The position numbers and the translations under genes are program-made. A stretch of 64,000 bases of DNA from Syntrophaceae bacterium. GTDB taxonomy: Bacteria; Desulfobacterota; Syntrophia; Syntrophales; PHBD01. Under the pieces are notes generated by a model. The model was given only the letters and a program-made list of their open reading frames with translations. It did no database searches and was not told the origin of the DNA. The DNA lies in contig JABLXX010000006.1 of assembly GCA_013177825.1 (NCBI GenBank), forward strand, positions 62,001-126,000. The letters run 5' to 3'. This document shows, piece after piece, positions 9,083 through 16,636 of this stretch. Position 1 is the stretch's first letter. Every line of letters starts with the position of its first letter.

Positions 9083-9379
9083 TCAGAAGCGCAGGGCAGC
9101 CTGGATCAGGGTTTGAACAAGAAACTCCTGGAGGAAAAAAATGATCAGGAGGACCAGGATCGGCGAGAGATCGATCCCGCCCGTGCTGAACGGAATCAAT
9201 CTCCGGAGCGGCGCCAGGACCGGCTCGGTGGCCCGGTAGAGGAAGCGGACGATCGGATTGTAGGGATCCGGGTTCACCCAGGAGACGAGGGCCCGGGCGA
9301 TGATGATCCACATGTAGATGGTCAGGATCAGGTTGATGACCTTGGCAACGGCCACAATCAGGTTTTGTGCGACAAACAT
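9083..9379 (-). CDS. YggT family integral membrane protein
   Basis: 98 residues from the ATG at 9379, preferred over an upstream start because AGGAGG lies 4 nt before it. Two hydrophobic segments flank the family motif: NLIVAVAKVINLILTIYMWIIIARALVSWVNPDPYNPIVRFLYRATEPVLAPLRR, then LSPILVLLIIFFLQEFLV. YggT proteins are small inner-membrane proteins linked loosely to cell division or osmotic tolerance; the role is not settled. It is the first gene of the run leading to murJ and serS. Confidence 0.9.
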   Translation of the reverse strand: MFVAQNLIVAVAKVINLILTIYMWIIIARALVSWVNPDPYNPIVRFLYRATEPVLAPLRRLIPFSTGGIDLSPILVLLIIFFLQEFLVQTLIQAALRF

Positions 9380-9495
9380 GATGCCTCCTGGGATCGGTCC
9401 CGCCACCGGCAGCTTCCGTTCCCGGATCTCCGGCCGGAAACCGCACCGGGAAACGATCCCCCGGGGATAAAATTCGAGCGCTTATCGAACCGTCG

Positions 9496-10269
9496 CTACA
9501 GAGATTCGGCGAATTCCGAGAGCACCTGGTTGAAAGCCTCCGGATTCTCCATCATGGCGAAATGGCCCGCCTCGGGAATGCGGGCAAGTTTCGCACCCGG
9601 AATGGTATCCCGGAGGAATTCCGAAAGGGACGGGGGGGTCATCTTGTCGTCGTCCCCGCAGACAACGAGGGTTGGAACCCGGATGGAACCGGCGGTCTCG
9701 GTGAGGTCCAGGCGGTCGCAGGCGGTCAGGTCGCCATGAAAGATCATGGGATCCACTCGCGACATGCTCTCAACCATGATTTTACCAAAGCGCTCTCGAT
9801 TGGCCTTGGTAAAGGAAAACTTGACGGCCATTTCATAAATCGGCCCCGGGTTCGTTTTCAGCCCCTCCAGGAGGGCCGGGTTCACCGGCATGCGGGCGCC
9901 GCTTCCGACGGTTACAATTCCCGTGAGGAGGGATCCATGCCTGACGGCGAAGGTCAGGCTGATGGCGGATCCCAGGGAATGGCCGATGAGAATGGGCCGG
10001 GCGATGCCCAGGGTGGCGATCGTCTTTCGGACCCACTCCACGTAAACGTCCACAGACTGCTCACCGGGCCCCTCGGATTGGCCGTGGCCCGGCAGTTCGA
10101 GGACGGCGACCTGGAAACGGTCTTTCAGGGTCGAATACTGGTAGATCCAGTTCGTGTGATCACCCGCCGAGCCATGGATGAACACGAGGGTTTTCCGCGA
10201 CGGGTCAAGGGACTCCCCGCTCACCCAAGTGGACAGTTTCCGGCCGTCCACATCCACCGTACGCATCAT
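9496..10269 (-). CDS. Alpha/beta-hydrolase
   Basis: 257 residues, preceded by an unusually complete Shine-Dalgarno, AGGAGGTGATC, just before the ATG. The fold is a standard alpha/beta hydrolase: oxyanion segment FIHGSAGDHTNW, nucleophile elbow GHSLGS (Ser98), a late Asp in PTLVVCGDDDKMTPP, and the catalytic His in EAGHFAMMENPEAFN. This layout fits small esterases, C-C hydrolases or haloperoxidase-like enzymes; the substrate cannot be read from the sequence. It is divergent from proC. The 89 bp to yggT show no obvious terminator. Confidence 0.85.
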   Translation of the reverse strand: MMRTVDVDGRKLSTWVSGESLDPSRKTLVFIHGSAGDHTNWIYQYSTLKDRFQVAVLELPGHGQSEGPGEQSVDVYVEWVRKTIATLGIARPILIGHSLGSAISLTFAVRHGSLLTGIVTVGSGARMPVNPALLEGLKTNPGPIYEMAVKFSFTKANRERFGKIMVESMSRVDPMIFHGDLTACDRLDLTETAGSIRVPTLVVCGDDDKMTPPSLSEFLRDTIPGAKLARIPEAGHFAMMENPEAFNQVLSEFAESL

Positions 10270-10339
10270 GATCGATCACCTCCTGTCGGGCAGTGGGGCA
10301 TGGTGTAGCACATCCGGCGGGACTTGCGCAAATGAAAGC

Positions 10340-10369
10340 TTGACGCCGGCTTTAAATATCCCCTATGAT
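10340..10369 (+). promoter_or_regulatory. Sigma-70 type promoter for proC
   Basis: TTGACG (10340-10345) and TATGAT (10364-10369) are separated by 18 bp, about 42 bp before the proC ATG, in an AT-rich patch of the divergent hydrolase-proC gap. Confidence 0.65.
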
Positions 10370-10410
10370 TCCCACCATTTCAGCACACCTGAAAAGGAGG
10401 GAGCGGGGCG

Positions 10411-11229
10411 ATGGATAAAAAGACGAGAATCGGCTTCATCGGCGGCGGGAAGATGGGTGGTGCCATCGTCGGGGGACTTCTCTCGCGTGGCGTGGCGGAT
10501 GCAGGACGGATCTGGGTATCCGACACGGCAAAGGACAGGCTCCAGAAACTGAAAGACCTCCATGGAATTCATACTACAACGGACAACAGGACGGCCGTGA
10601 AGAATGCCGACATCCTGATCCTCGCCGTCAAGCCCCAGGTCATGGGATCGGTCCTCAAGGGACTTTCCGGGGCCGTCGGCCCTTCAAAACTGGTCATTTC
10701 CATTGCGGCCGGCATCCCTATCGCGTTCCTCGAGGAGCACCTTGGCAAGGGGGTCCGGGTCATCCGCACCATGCCCAACACACCGGCCCTGATCGGCGAA
10801 GGCGCCACGGCCCTGGCCCGGGGAAGTCACGCCTCGGAACAGGACCTGGAGGCGGCTCGGCAGATCTTCAACGCCGTGGGCCAAACTGTCCTCGTCCCGG
10901 AGGAGCAGCTCGACGCCGTCACGGGTCTCAGCGGCAGCGGCCCCGCCTACGGGTTCATCATTCTGGAGGCCCTCTCCGACGGGGGCGTCCGGATGGGACT
11001 TCCCCGGGACACGGCCCTCGTACTCGCAGCCCAGACACTTCTTGGGGCGGCGCGCCTGGTTCTCGCCGGAGACAAACATCCGGGCCAGCTCAAAGACATG
11101 GTTACATCCCCGGGAGGGACGACCATCGCGGGGATCCAGGCACTGGAGGAAGGGGGCCTGCGGGCAGCCCTGATCCGGGCCGTGGAGGCGGCGACGCTGC
11201 GTTCGCAGGAACTGGGAAAAGCAAAATAA
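10411..11229 (+). CDS. proC: Pyrroline-5-carboxylate reductase
   Basis: 272 residues. It catalyses the last step of proline synthesis, NAD(P)H-dependent reduction of pyrroline-5-carboxylate. The N-terminal Rossmann motif is RIGFIGGGKMGGAIVGG. The central AVKPQVMG and IRTMPNTPALIGEG segments and the C-terminal family signature LSGSGPAYGFIILEALSDGG, followed by DMVTSPGGTTIAGI, are all intact. AAGGAGG lies about 10 nt before the ATG. It is monocistronic by layout: own promoter upstream, three hairpins downstream. Confidence 0.97.
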   Translation: MDKKTRIGFIGGGKMGGAIVGGLLSRGVADAGRIWVSDTAKDRLQKLKDLHGIHTTTDNRTAVKNADILILAVKPQVMGSVLKGLSGAVGPSKLVISIAAGIPIAFLEEHLGKGVRVIRTMPNTPALIGEGATALARGSHASEQDLEAARQIFNAVGQTVLVPEEQLDAVTGLSGSGPAYGFIILEALSDGGVRMGLPRDTALVLAAQTLLGAARLVLAGDKHPGQLKDMVTSPGGTTIAGIQALEEGGLRAALIRAVEAATLRSQELGKAK

Positions 11230-11260
11230 ACAGGGGGCGGATTTCAGATCCGCCCCCTGT
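11230..11260. repeat. Perfect 13-bp inverted repeat after proC
   Basis: ACAGGGGGCGGAT (11230-11242), a 5-nt loop, then ATCCGCCCCCTGT (11248-11260). The left arm starts at the last base of the proC stop codon. The arms have the same GGGG-C-GAT/ATC-G-CCCC core as the repeats near the serine tRNAs. No T tract follows, so it is not a standard terminator. Confidence 0.75.
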
Positions 11261-11268
11261 CCAATTCC

Positions 11269-11292
11269 AGGGACGGACTTTGATCCGTCCCT
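11269..11292. repeat. Second inverted repeat between proC and rng
   Basis: AGGGACGGA (11269-11277), a 6-nt loop and TCCGTCCCT (11284-11292), followed by CTTTAT. It belongs to the same sequence family as the neighbouring repeat and could contribute weakly to termination of proC. Confidence 0.6.
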
Positions 11293-11300
11293 CTTTATAA

Positions 11301-11329
11301 AAGGCCTTTGCGGGACTCGCAAAGGCCTT
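11301..11329. terminator. Bidirectional terminator between proC and rng
   Basis: AAGGCCTTTGCG (11301-11312), a 5-nt loop and CGCAAAGGCCTT (11318-11329) form a perfect 12-bp stem. On the minus strand it ends in TTTTAT, so it should terminate the rng transcript's convergent neighbour region; on the plus strand the T run is short. Confidence 0.65.
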
Positions 11330-11335
11330 CTCTGA

Positions 11336-13297
11336 TCAGCGTCGTTGCCGCGAGAAAAAACCACCGAAGGAATCGTCCTCGTCATCCAGGTCAAAAAACG
11401 ATTCGCTTTCCAGCGGGTTGCTTTCGCCGGACACCTTCACCTCGCCGTCCTGCGGAAGATCTACCTCCCCCTGTCCCTCACCCCGACTCTCCACCCGGGC
11501 GCCTGATCTCCGGCGGCGGCGAGGCCGGCGACGGGATTTCTTCTTCGGGGGCTCCTGCCCCGGCAGCGTCTCGGCGTCACCGGCGACAATGTGCATCTCC
11601 GTTGATGGTGCGGTTGGAACCGGTTCAAGGGCCTTTTCCCGACCCGTCTTTCCTTCGATGGTCCCGGCGTTTTTTCGGGGCTCTTTGACCGGGGCGCCTT
11701 TTTCCTGCTTCTTCGGCTGCCTTCGCTGTCTTTTCGGTTTCGACGCCGTTTCCGGTGTCTCGGTATTCATCTCCACTTCAACCGGCTCATCCGGTTCATC
11801 CCTGTCCAACTCCGGCTCCTGTTCCGGCACCAGTGCCGGCGCCGCCTGCCTGCCGACGGATTCGACACGGAGCATGTCCCAGGCCATGTCGGGGCTTCCG
11901 GAGATATGGATGTCCATGTCATATTGGTTTTCCAGCTTCAGGAGCTCGGACCGCTTCTGGTTCTGGAGGTAATCCGCAATCTCGTAAGGAAGCGAAACCT
12001 TCAGCACCGCCGAGAAACCCTTTACAGCCTGGGACTGGATTCTCCGGAAGGCCGCCAGAGCCGTGGATTCCAGCGATGGCCGGACTCCCCGGCCTTTGCA
12101 GAAGGGGCACATGGAGAAGCTGATTTCCTGGATGGTGGGCTGCTTCTTCTGCCTGGAAAGCTCCAGCATTCCGAACTTGGAGATCCGGGAGAGTTGGATC
12201 CGGGACCGGTCCAGGCTCAGGGCCTTCTTGAATGCCTTCTCCACCTCCGCCCGATGCTTGCTGTCGGCCATGTCGATGAAATCGATGACGATGAGCCCGC
12301 CGAGATCCCGGAGGCGCAGTTGCCGCGCGATCTCCTCCGCCGCGTCGAGATTGGTCCGGAAGGCCGTTTCCTCAACGTTGCGCTTGTTGGATCCCCGGCC
12401 GGAGTTTACGTCGATCGTAATCATCGCCTCCGTCGGGTTGATGACGATATGGCCGCCCGATTTCAGATCGACCCGCTCCTGGTAAATCACGCGGATCTGG
12501 TCCTCCAGGTTGTGCTGGTCGAAGATGGGGGCGTTTTCCTTGTGGAGTTTGACGAACTTGGCCATCCGGGGCGAGACGACCTTGCAGTAGTTGCGCATCT
12601 TCTTGAAGGTTTCCTGGTCGTCGACGAGAATTTCCTCGATATCGGAGGTGTAGTAGTCCCGGAGGGCCAGAACGCCGAAATCGCTTTCCTGGTAGATGAG
12701 AGCCGGCGAGGGGGATTCCTTCGCCGCCTTCTGGATCTCCTTCCAGAGGCGCAGCTGGTTCTGGTAATCGCGGGAGAGCTCCTGCTTGGTCCGGGTCATG
12801 CCTGCGGTCCGGACGATGAGCCCCATCCCCTCTCCGACGCGGATCTGTTCCACCAGATCCTTGAGGCGCTTCCGGTCTTCCTCGTCCTCGATCTTCCGGG
12901 AAACGCCGCTGCCGGCCTTGTTGGGCAAGAGCACCAGGTAGCGGCCGGGAAGGGAAAGGTACGTCGTGAGGAGCGCCCCCTTGCGTTCGCTCATCTCGCG
13001 GAGAACCTGGACGAGCACTTCCTGACCCGTCTTGAGGACGGACCGTCCCCCTTCCGCAGGTGTAAAGTAGTCGTCGCTCACGTCCCGAAGCGGCAGGAAA
13101 CCGTCCCGCCTGCCCCCGTAATTCACGAAGGCCGCCTGGAGCCCCCGCTCGACCTTCAGGACCGTTCCCTTGTAGATGTTGCCCGTAATGGGTTCCCGCA
13201 CGGACATCTGGATATAGAATTCCAGCAGTTTGCCCGCGTCGACGATGGCCATGCGCTTCTGCTCGACGTGCACGGCATTGATAAGCATTCGTTTCAT
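11336..13297 (-). CDS. rng: Ribonuclease G/E family endoribonuclease
   Basis: 653 residues: RNase G core (~490) plus a long tail. It is a 5'-end-sensitive endonuclease acting on rRNA precursors and mRNA. An S1 RNA-binding domain covers ~35-120 (GNIYKGTVLKVERGLQAAFVNYG). The catalytic metal-binding region carries ITIDVNSGRGS and LIVIDFIDM with the two Asp residues. The zinc-link motif CPFCKGRG is present. Residues ~480-653 are low-complexity, alternately acidic and Arg/Lys-rich (KKKSRRRPRRRRRSG), resembling an RNA- or partner-binding extension of RNase E type. The Sua5-like gene sits 13 bp upstream on the same strand. Whether it should be called RNase E or G is open. Confidence 0.92.
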   Translation of the reverse strand: MKRMLINAVHVEQKRMAIVDAGKLLEFYIQMSVREPITGNIYKGTVLKVERGLQAAFVNYGGRRDGFLPLRDVSDDYFTPAEGGRSVLKTGQEVLVQVLREMSERKGALLTTYLSLPGRYLVLLPNKAGSGVSRKIEDEEDRKRLKDLVEQIRVGEGMGLIVRTAGMTRTKQELSRDYQNQLRLWKEIQKAAKESPSPALIYQESDFGVLALRDYYTSDIEEILVDDQETFKKMRNYCKVVSPRMAKFVKLHKENAPIFDQHNLEDQIRVIYQERVDLKSGGHIVINPTEAMITIDVNSGRGSNKRNVEETAFRTNLDAAEEIARQLRLRDLGGLIVIDFIDMADSKHRAEVEKAFKKALSLDRSRIQLSRISKFGMLELSRQKKQPTIQEISFSMCPFCKGRGVRPSLESTALAAFRRIQSQAVKGFSAVLKVSLPYEIADYLQNQKRSELLKLENQYDMDIHISGSPDMAWDMLRVESVGRQAAPALVPEQEPELDRDEPDEPVEVEMNTETPETASKPKRQRRQPKKQEKGAPVKEPRKNAGTIEGKTGREKALEPVPTAPSTEMHIVAGDAETLPGQEPPKKKSRRRPRRRRRSGARVESRGEGQGEVDLPQDGEVKVSGESNPLESESFFDLDDEDDSFGGFFSRQRR

Positions 13298-13310
13298 GAC
13301 GGTTCCTTTC

Positions 13311-13919
13311 TCAGAGAAAGGCCGAGACGTCCCCCTTGCCGACCCGGATAACCTCCGCTTCGTCCTGCAGCAGGCTGATTACGCTGGATTCCTCGGGTAT
13401 CAGGCTCCCCCCGTCGATGACCAGATCGACGCAGTGTCCGAACTTCTTCTCGATCTCCCGGGGGTCGTTCATGTAGCTTCCGTCTTCCAACTTGACGGAT
13501 GTGCTGATGATGGGCGAACCCAGTTCGGCCAGGAGAGCGTTGCAGATGGCATTGTCCGGTACGCGGATGCCCGTGGTCTGACGCTTGGGGAGGATGATCT
13601 TGGGAACCAGCCTGGAAGCCTCCAGGATGAAGGTGTACGGCCCGGGGAGAAGTCGCCGCATGATCTTGTAGGCATAATCGGTGACCCGGGCGTACTGGCT
13701 GATGTCCTTCAGGTCGGCGCAGATGAAACTCAGGGGTTTGTTTCTGTCCCGCCTTTTGATCTGATAAATACGTTCAATTCCTTTTTTATTGTACAGGTCG
13801 CAACCCAGCCCGTAGACTGTGTCCGTGGGATAGACCACGAGGCCTCCGGCCTTGAGCACATCGACGGCCCTCCGGATCTGGCGCGGCTGGGGGTGCGAAT
13901 TGTGGATTGCCAACAGCAT
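13311..13919 (-). CDS. YrdC/Sua5/YciO family threonylcarbamoyl-AMP synthase-like protein
   Basis: 202 residues, one YrdC domain without the extra Sua5 C-terminal domain. The family forms threonylcarbamoyl-adenylate from Thr, bicarbonate and ATP for the tRNA t6A37 modification. Conserved segments: GGLVVYPTDTVYGLGCDLYN, IKRRDRNKPLSFIC, LLPGPYTFILEA, GIRVPDNAICNALL and PIISTSVKLEDG. The long form and sequence are closer to YciO-like paralogues, so the enzymatic role is probable but not proven. It is 13 bp upstream of rng and likely co-transcribed with it. Confidence 0.85.
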   Translation of the reverse strand: MLLAIHNSHPQPRQIRRAVDVLKAGGLVVYPTDTVYGLGCDLYNKKGIERIYQIKRRDRNKPLSFICADLKDISQYARVTDYAYKIMRRLLPGPYTFILEASRLVPKIILPKRQTTGIRVPDNAICNALLAELGSPIISTSVKLEDGSYMNDPREIEKKFGHCVDLVIDGGSLIPEESSVISLLQDEAEVIRVGKGDVSAFL

Positions 13920-14009
13920 ACATACCGCTTCTCGAGGGGGCCGTGCCGGTCCCCTTCCCTGTAAAACTTGATGAGAGTATCAAATGGCGGTTGGATTGGC
14001 AATGAATTC

Positions 14010-15620
14010 TTAGGCCGGCGCGGTTTCCCGCCGCTTGTGATTCTTGTTGAGCCGATCCTTGCTCAGTTTGTACTGCATACTGTCCACGAGGGCATACCAG
14101 CTGGCCTCGATAACGTTCTCCGAAACGCCGATGGTGCTCCAGGCCTCTTTTTCATCGGCCGACTCGATCATGACCTTGACCACCGCCGCCGTTCCCTCGC
14201 TCGCCTCGACGATGCGAACCTTGAAATCCGTCAGGTGCATCCCCTCGATCTCGGGATAGAATTTCGCCAGGGCCTTCCGGAGGGCATGATCCAGGGCATT
14301 GATGGGACCGTTTCCCTCGGCAGCCGTCAGTTCCTCCTCGTCGCCCACGGAGATTTTGATCGTCGCCAGTGCGGTGGAGGGATGGTGCGCCGTCTTCACG
14401 ACCGCCACATTGAAACACTCCAGGACGAAGGGCTCGGTGAACTCGCCGGTGGCCTTCCGGATCAGGAGCGAGAGGGACCCGTCGGCGGCGTCGAACTGGT
14501 ACCCCTTGTCTTCCATTTGTTTGATCTGCTTGACGATGCTCTTGCTCACCGTGCCGTCTTTTCCAAGATCGATGCCCAGTTCCCGGGCCTTGTATTCGAT
14601 GTTGCTCCGGCCGGCCATGTCGGAAACGAGGACCCGCTGGTGGTTCCCCACCGCCTCGGGCCGGATGTGCTCGTAGGCCTCCGCATTCTTCAGGATCGCA
14701 TTGACATGGATCCCTCCCTTGTGGGCGAAGGCGCTCCGGCCCGTGAACGGCATGGAGTTCTGGGGCGGTACGTTGGCCACGTCGCTCACGTACAGGGAAA
14801 GGTTCGTCATCTGCCGGAGGGCCGATTCGGAAAAGCAGCGCCGGCGCATCTTGAGCTGAAGATTGCAGACGGAAGCGACCAGGTCGGCATTGCCGCATCG
14901 TTCGCCGAAACCGTTGACCGTCCCCTGGATCATCTTCGCCCCGGCCTGGACAGCGGCGAGCGTGTTGGCCACCCCGACGCCCCCGTCGTTATGGGCGTGG
15001 ATGCCCAGCTTCGCCTTGGGCAGGGCCTCTCCGACCTTCCGGACGATCTCTGTCACCTCGTGGGGCAGGGTGCCTCCATTGGTGTCGCAGAGGACAATCA
15101 TGTCGGCTCCCGCCTCAAAAGCCGCCTGCAAGGTCTGCAGGGCATAGTCGCCGTTCCGCTTGAACCCGTCGAAAAAATGCTCCGCATCGTAGACGACCTC
15201 GCGGCCCCTGTCCTTGAGAAAGGCCACGGAATCCCGGATCATCACCAGGTTTTCCTCCAGTGTCGTACCCAGGATTTCCGTGACATGGAGGTCCCAGGAC
15301 TTGCCGAAAATGGTCGCCACCGGCGTCTGGGCATCCAGGATGGCTTTCAGGTTCTCGCAGGACTCCGGGCGAATGCCCGGCCGACGGGTGCTGCCGAAGG
15401 CAGCCAGCCGGGCATGCTTCAGGGCGGCGTTTTTTGCCAGCTCGAAGAACCGTACGTCTTTCGGGTTCGATCCCGGCCATCCCCCTTCGATGTAGTGGAA
15501 CCCCAAGTCATCGAGTCGATGAGCGATCCGGAGCTTGTCCTCCGCCGTGAAGTTGATCATCTCCCCCTGAGCTCCGTCCCGGAGGGTCGTGTCGTAGACC
15601 AGGATATCGGTTTTTGTCAT
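14010..15620 (-). CDS. cimA: (R)-citramalate synthase
   Basis: 536 residues, normal for the long CimA family. It condenses acetyl-CoA with pyruvate to citramalate, the entry step of threonine-independent isoleucine synthesis. The N-terminal HMGL-like TIM barrel opens with ILVYDTTLRDGAQGE. YIEGGWPGSNPKD is the CimA-type replacement for the LeuA/homocitrate motif. HNDGGVGVANTLAAVQAGA holds metal-binding His residues. The C-terminal ~140 residues form the LeuA-type allosteric domain, expected to bind isoleucine. A GAGAGGTG ribosome site precedes the ATG. Only 17 nt separate the gene from an intrinsic terminator preceded by an Ile-rich leader peptide, so expression is probably attenuated by charged tRNA-Ile. 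Confidence 0.95.
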   Translation of the reverse strand: MTKTDILVYDTTLRDGAQGEMINFTAEDKLRIAHRLDDLGFHYIEGGWPGSNPKDVRFFELAKNAALKHARLAAFGSTRRPGIRPESCENLKAILDAQTPVATIFGKSWDLHVTEILGTTLEENLVMIRDSVAFLKDRGREVVYDAEHFFDGFKRNGDYALQTLQAAFEAGADMIVLCDTNGGTLPHEVTEIVRKVGEALPKAKLGIHAHNDGGVGVANTLAAVQAGAKMIQGTVNGFGERCGNADLVASVCNLQLKMRRRCFSESALRQMTNLSLYVSDVANVPPQNSMPFTGRSAFAHKGGIHVNAILKNAEAYEHIRPEAVGNHQRVLVSDMAGRSNIEYKARELGIDLGKDGTVSKSIVKQIKQMEDKGYQFDAADGSLSLLIRKATGEFTEPFVLECFNVAVVKTAHHPSTALATIKISVGDEEELTAAEGNGPINALDHALRKALAKFYPEIEGMHLTDFKVRIVEASEGTAAVVKVMIESADEKEAWSTIGVSENVIEASWYALVDSMQYKLSKDRLNKNHKRRETAPA

Positions 15621-15637
15621 ATGCGGGCACCTCTCAG

Positions 15638-15676
15638 AAAAAAAAATCCGTTACCAGGGGTGGCCTGATAACGGAT
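15638..15676 (-). terminator. Attenuator terminator (3:4 hairpin) in the cimA leader
   Basis: In the minus-strand RNA, ATCCGTTATCAGG (15676-15664), a 5-nt loop and CCTGGTAACGGAT (15658-15646) form a 13-bp stem with one G-U pair. It is followed at once by nine U residues (to 15638). It lies 17 nt before the cimA start codon and downstream of the leader peptide, so it can only be a premature terminator of cimA. Confidence 0.88.
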
Positions 15677-15738
15677 GGTTGTTTCGCTCTTCGATGTCCG
15701 GCGGGACTATCCCCCTATCAGGCCTCCTATGTCAGGAG
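15662..15738 (-). promoter_or_regulatory. Alternative antiterminator (2:3) and protector (1:2) pairing of the cimA leader
   Basis: In the RNA, GGCCTGATA (15724-15716) inside the end of the leader ORF is perfectly complementary to TATCAGGCC (15670-15662) in the terminator's 5' arm, so the two structures exclude each other. Upstream, CTCCT (15738-15734) pairs with AGGAG (15728-15724), forming a 1:2 hairpin that competes with 2:3. The arrangement of segments 1 to 4 relative to the leader stop codon matches classical amino-acid attenuators. Confidence 0.75.
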
Positions 15739-15787
15739 TCCTAATTATGCCGCTGATAATAATGATGGTAGAAATCCGGCCGGTCAT
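15707..15787 (-). CDS. Isoleucine-rich attenuator leader peptide of cimA
   Basis: A 26-residue ORF (start 15787, stop TAG 15709-15707) with nine isoleucine codons. They include four in a row (residues 8-11: ATC ATT ATT ATC), a pair at 14-15 (ATA ATT), and singles at 5, 20 and 24. It has one Leu and no Val. It begins MTGRISTIIIISGIIR and ends GGLIGG. A purine-rich AAGAGAG precedes the ATG. A ribosome stalled at codons 8-15 would cover segment 1 and free segment 2 to block the terminator; one that reaches the stop would cover segment 2 and allow termination. Codon choice points to Ile-specific sensing, matching the downstream enzyme's pathway. Confidence 0.85.
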   Translation of the reverse strand: MTGRISTIIIISGIIRTPDIGGLIGG

Positions 15788-15833
15788 TGCTCTCTTGCGC
15801 TCTCTCCGTCTTGATGAAACCAATGGAAGCCGC

Positions 15834-15862
15834 TGTATATTTGCTTTAGCCGTCCTTGTCAA
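15834..15862 (-). promoter_or_regulatory. Sigma-70 promoter of the cimA leader
   Basis: On the minus strand, a perfect TTGACA (15862-15857), a 17-bp spacer and TATACA (15839-15834). The -35 box overlaps the last codons of the upstream 102-residue protein gene. Predicted transcription start is near 15827, about 40 nt before the leader peptide ATG, giving a leader of roughly 190 nt to the terminator. Confidence 0.75.
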
Positions 15863-16154
15863 CGGGAATTTCGCCTTCCAGGAGCGCCCGCAAAAGACTC
15901 TCCGCCTGCCGGAGCCCCTCCCGGTAGGCCTCGTCAAAGGCGGCGTCCCCGGATCGGCAGGACAGGAACAGGGGGGTGTACAGGATGGCCCGGAAATCCT
16001 CGACGGGCCGGCCGTTCTCTCCCCAGACGGCAGCGAGCAGATCCTCCGTGGCGGCATGCCACTCCCGGAACGCCTCTGCATAGGGAGACAGGGAGCACAG
16101 GGCCTCAATCGCCCTGATCTGATCCGCAAGATTTTGGAGAAGCGCTTCCTTCAT
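15846..16154 (-). CDS. Conserved hypothetical 102-residue protein
   Basis: Soluble, helix-rich and acidic: an N-terminal helix NLADQIRAIEALC, then REWHAATEDLLAAVWGENG, and a C-terminal segment FDEAYREGLRQAESLLRALLEGE. The family is not recognised. The start ATG overlaps the stop of the upstream YkvA-like gene (ATGA at 16151-16154), so the two are translationally coupled and may act together. Its last codons contain the -35 box of the cimA leader promoter. Confidence 0.7.
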   Translation of the reverse strand: MKEALLQNLADQIRAIEALCSLSPYAEAFREWHAATEDLLAAVWGENGRPVEDFRAILYTPLFLSCRSGDAAFDEAYREGLRQAESLLRALLEGEIPVDKDG

Positions 16155-16546
16155 GACGCCTGTGCTCCGGACGTGTCCGGGGTGTCGGGGGCCTCCGGCA
16201 CGATCCCGGAAGGATCCGTCTCTTGACAGGCCTTACGGCGGCAGTCCTCCCACACGTCCGGCGGAATCATCTTCACGGCCAGCCAGAACCCGGCGGGCAC
16301 CAGGACCAGATCGTCGAGCCACCCCAGGACAGGAATGAAGTCGGGGATCAGGTCCACGGGGCTAAGCGCATACCCAACCACCGCCGCCGCCAGGGCCTTG
16401 ACGTACCAGGGTACCCGGGGCTCCGCCGCGGCCAGGCGAAGGGTCTGAAATTCTCTTCTCAATAAGGCTACTCTGTTGCGCCAGTCTTCAAACACGGGCA
16501 AAACGCATTTCCTCCAGATCACAAGCCATCCGATTCTGAAGGACAC
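16151..16546 (-). CDS. YkvA family (DUF1232) membrane protein
   Basis: 131 residues. The diagnostic DUF1232 segment is YALSPVDLIPDFIPVLGWLDDLVLVPAGFWLAVKMIPPDVWEDCR, here read as the short pieces YALSPVDLIPDFIPVLG and LDDLVLVPAGFWLAVKMIPP. The start is uncertain: ATG at 16546, or a downstream GTG whose translation would begin VFEDWRNRV and match usual YkvA starts better. The last ~15 residues are a low-complexity tail. YkvA proteins have no settled function. Coupled by ATGA overlap to the next gene. Confidence 0.82.
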   Translation of the reverse strand: MSFRIGWLVIWRKCVLPVFEDWRNRVALLRREFQTLRLAAAEPRVPWYVKALAAAVVGYALSPVDLIPDFIPVLGWLDDLVLVPAGFWLAVKMIPPDVWEDCRRKACQETDPSGIVPEAPDTPDTSGAQAS

Positions 16547-16636
16547 AGGATCGGGAAATCATCCTGAAGGAAATGCCAACAACGTGTCAACCACAAGGTT
16601 CCCCAATGCACGGTTCGCGTTCTCGACTGTTTCGAC

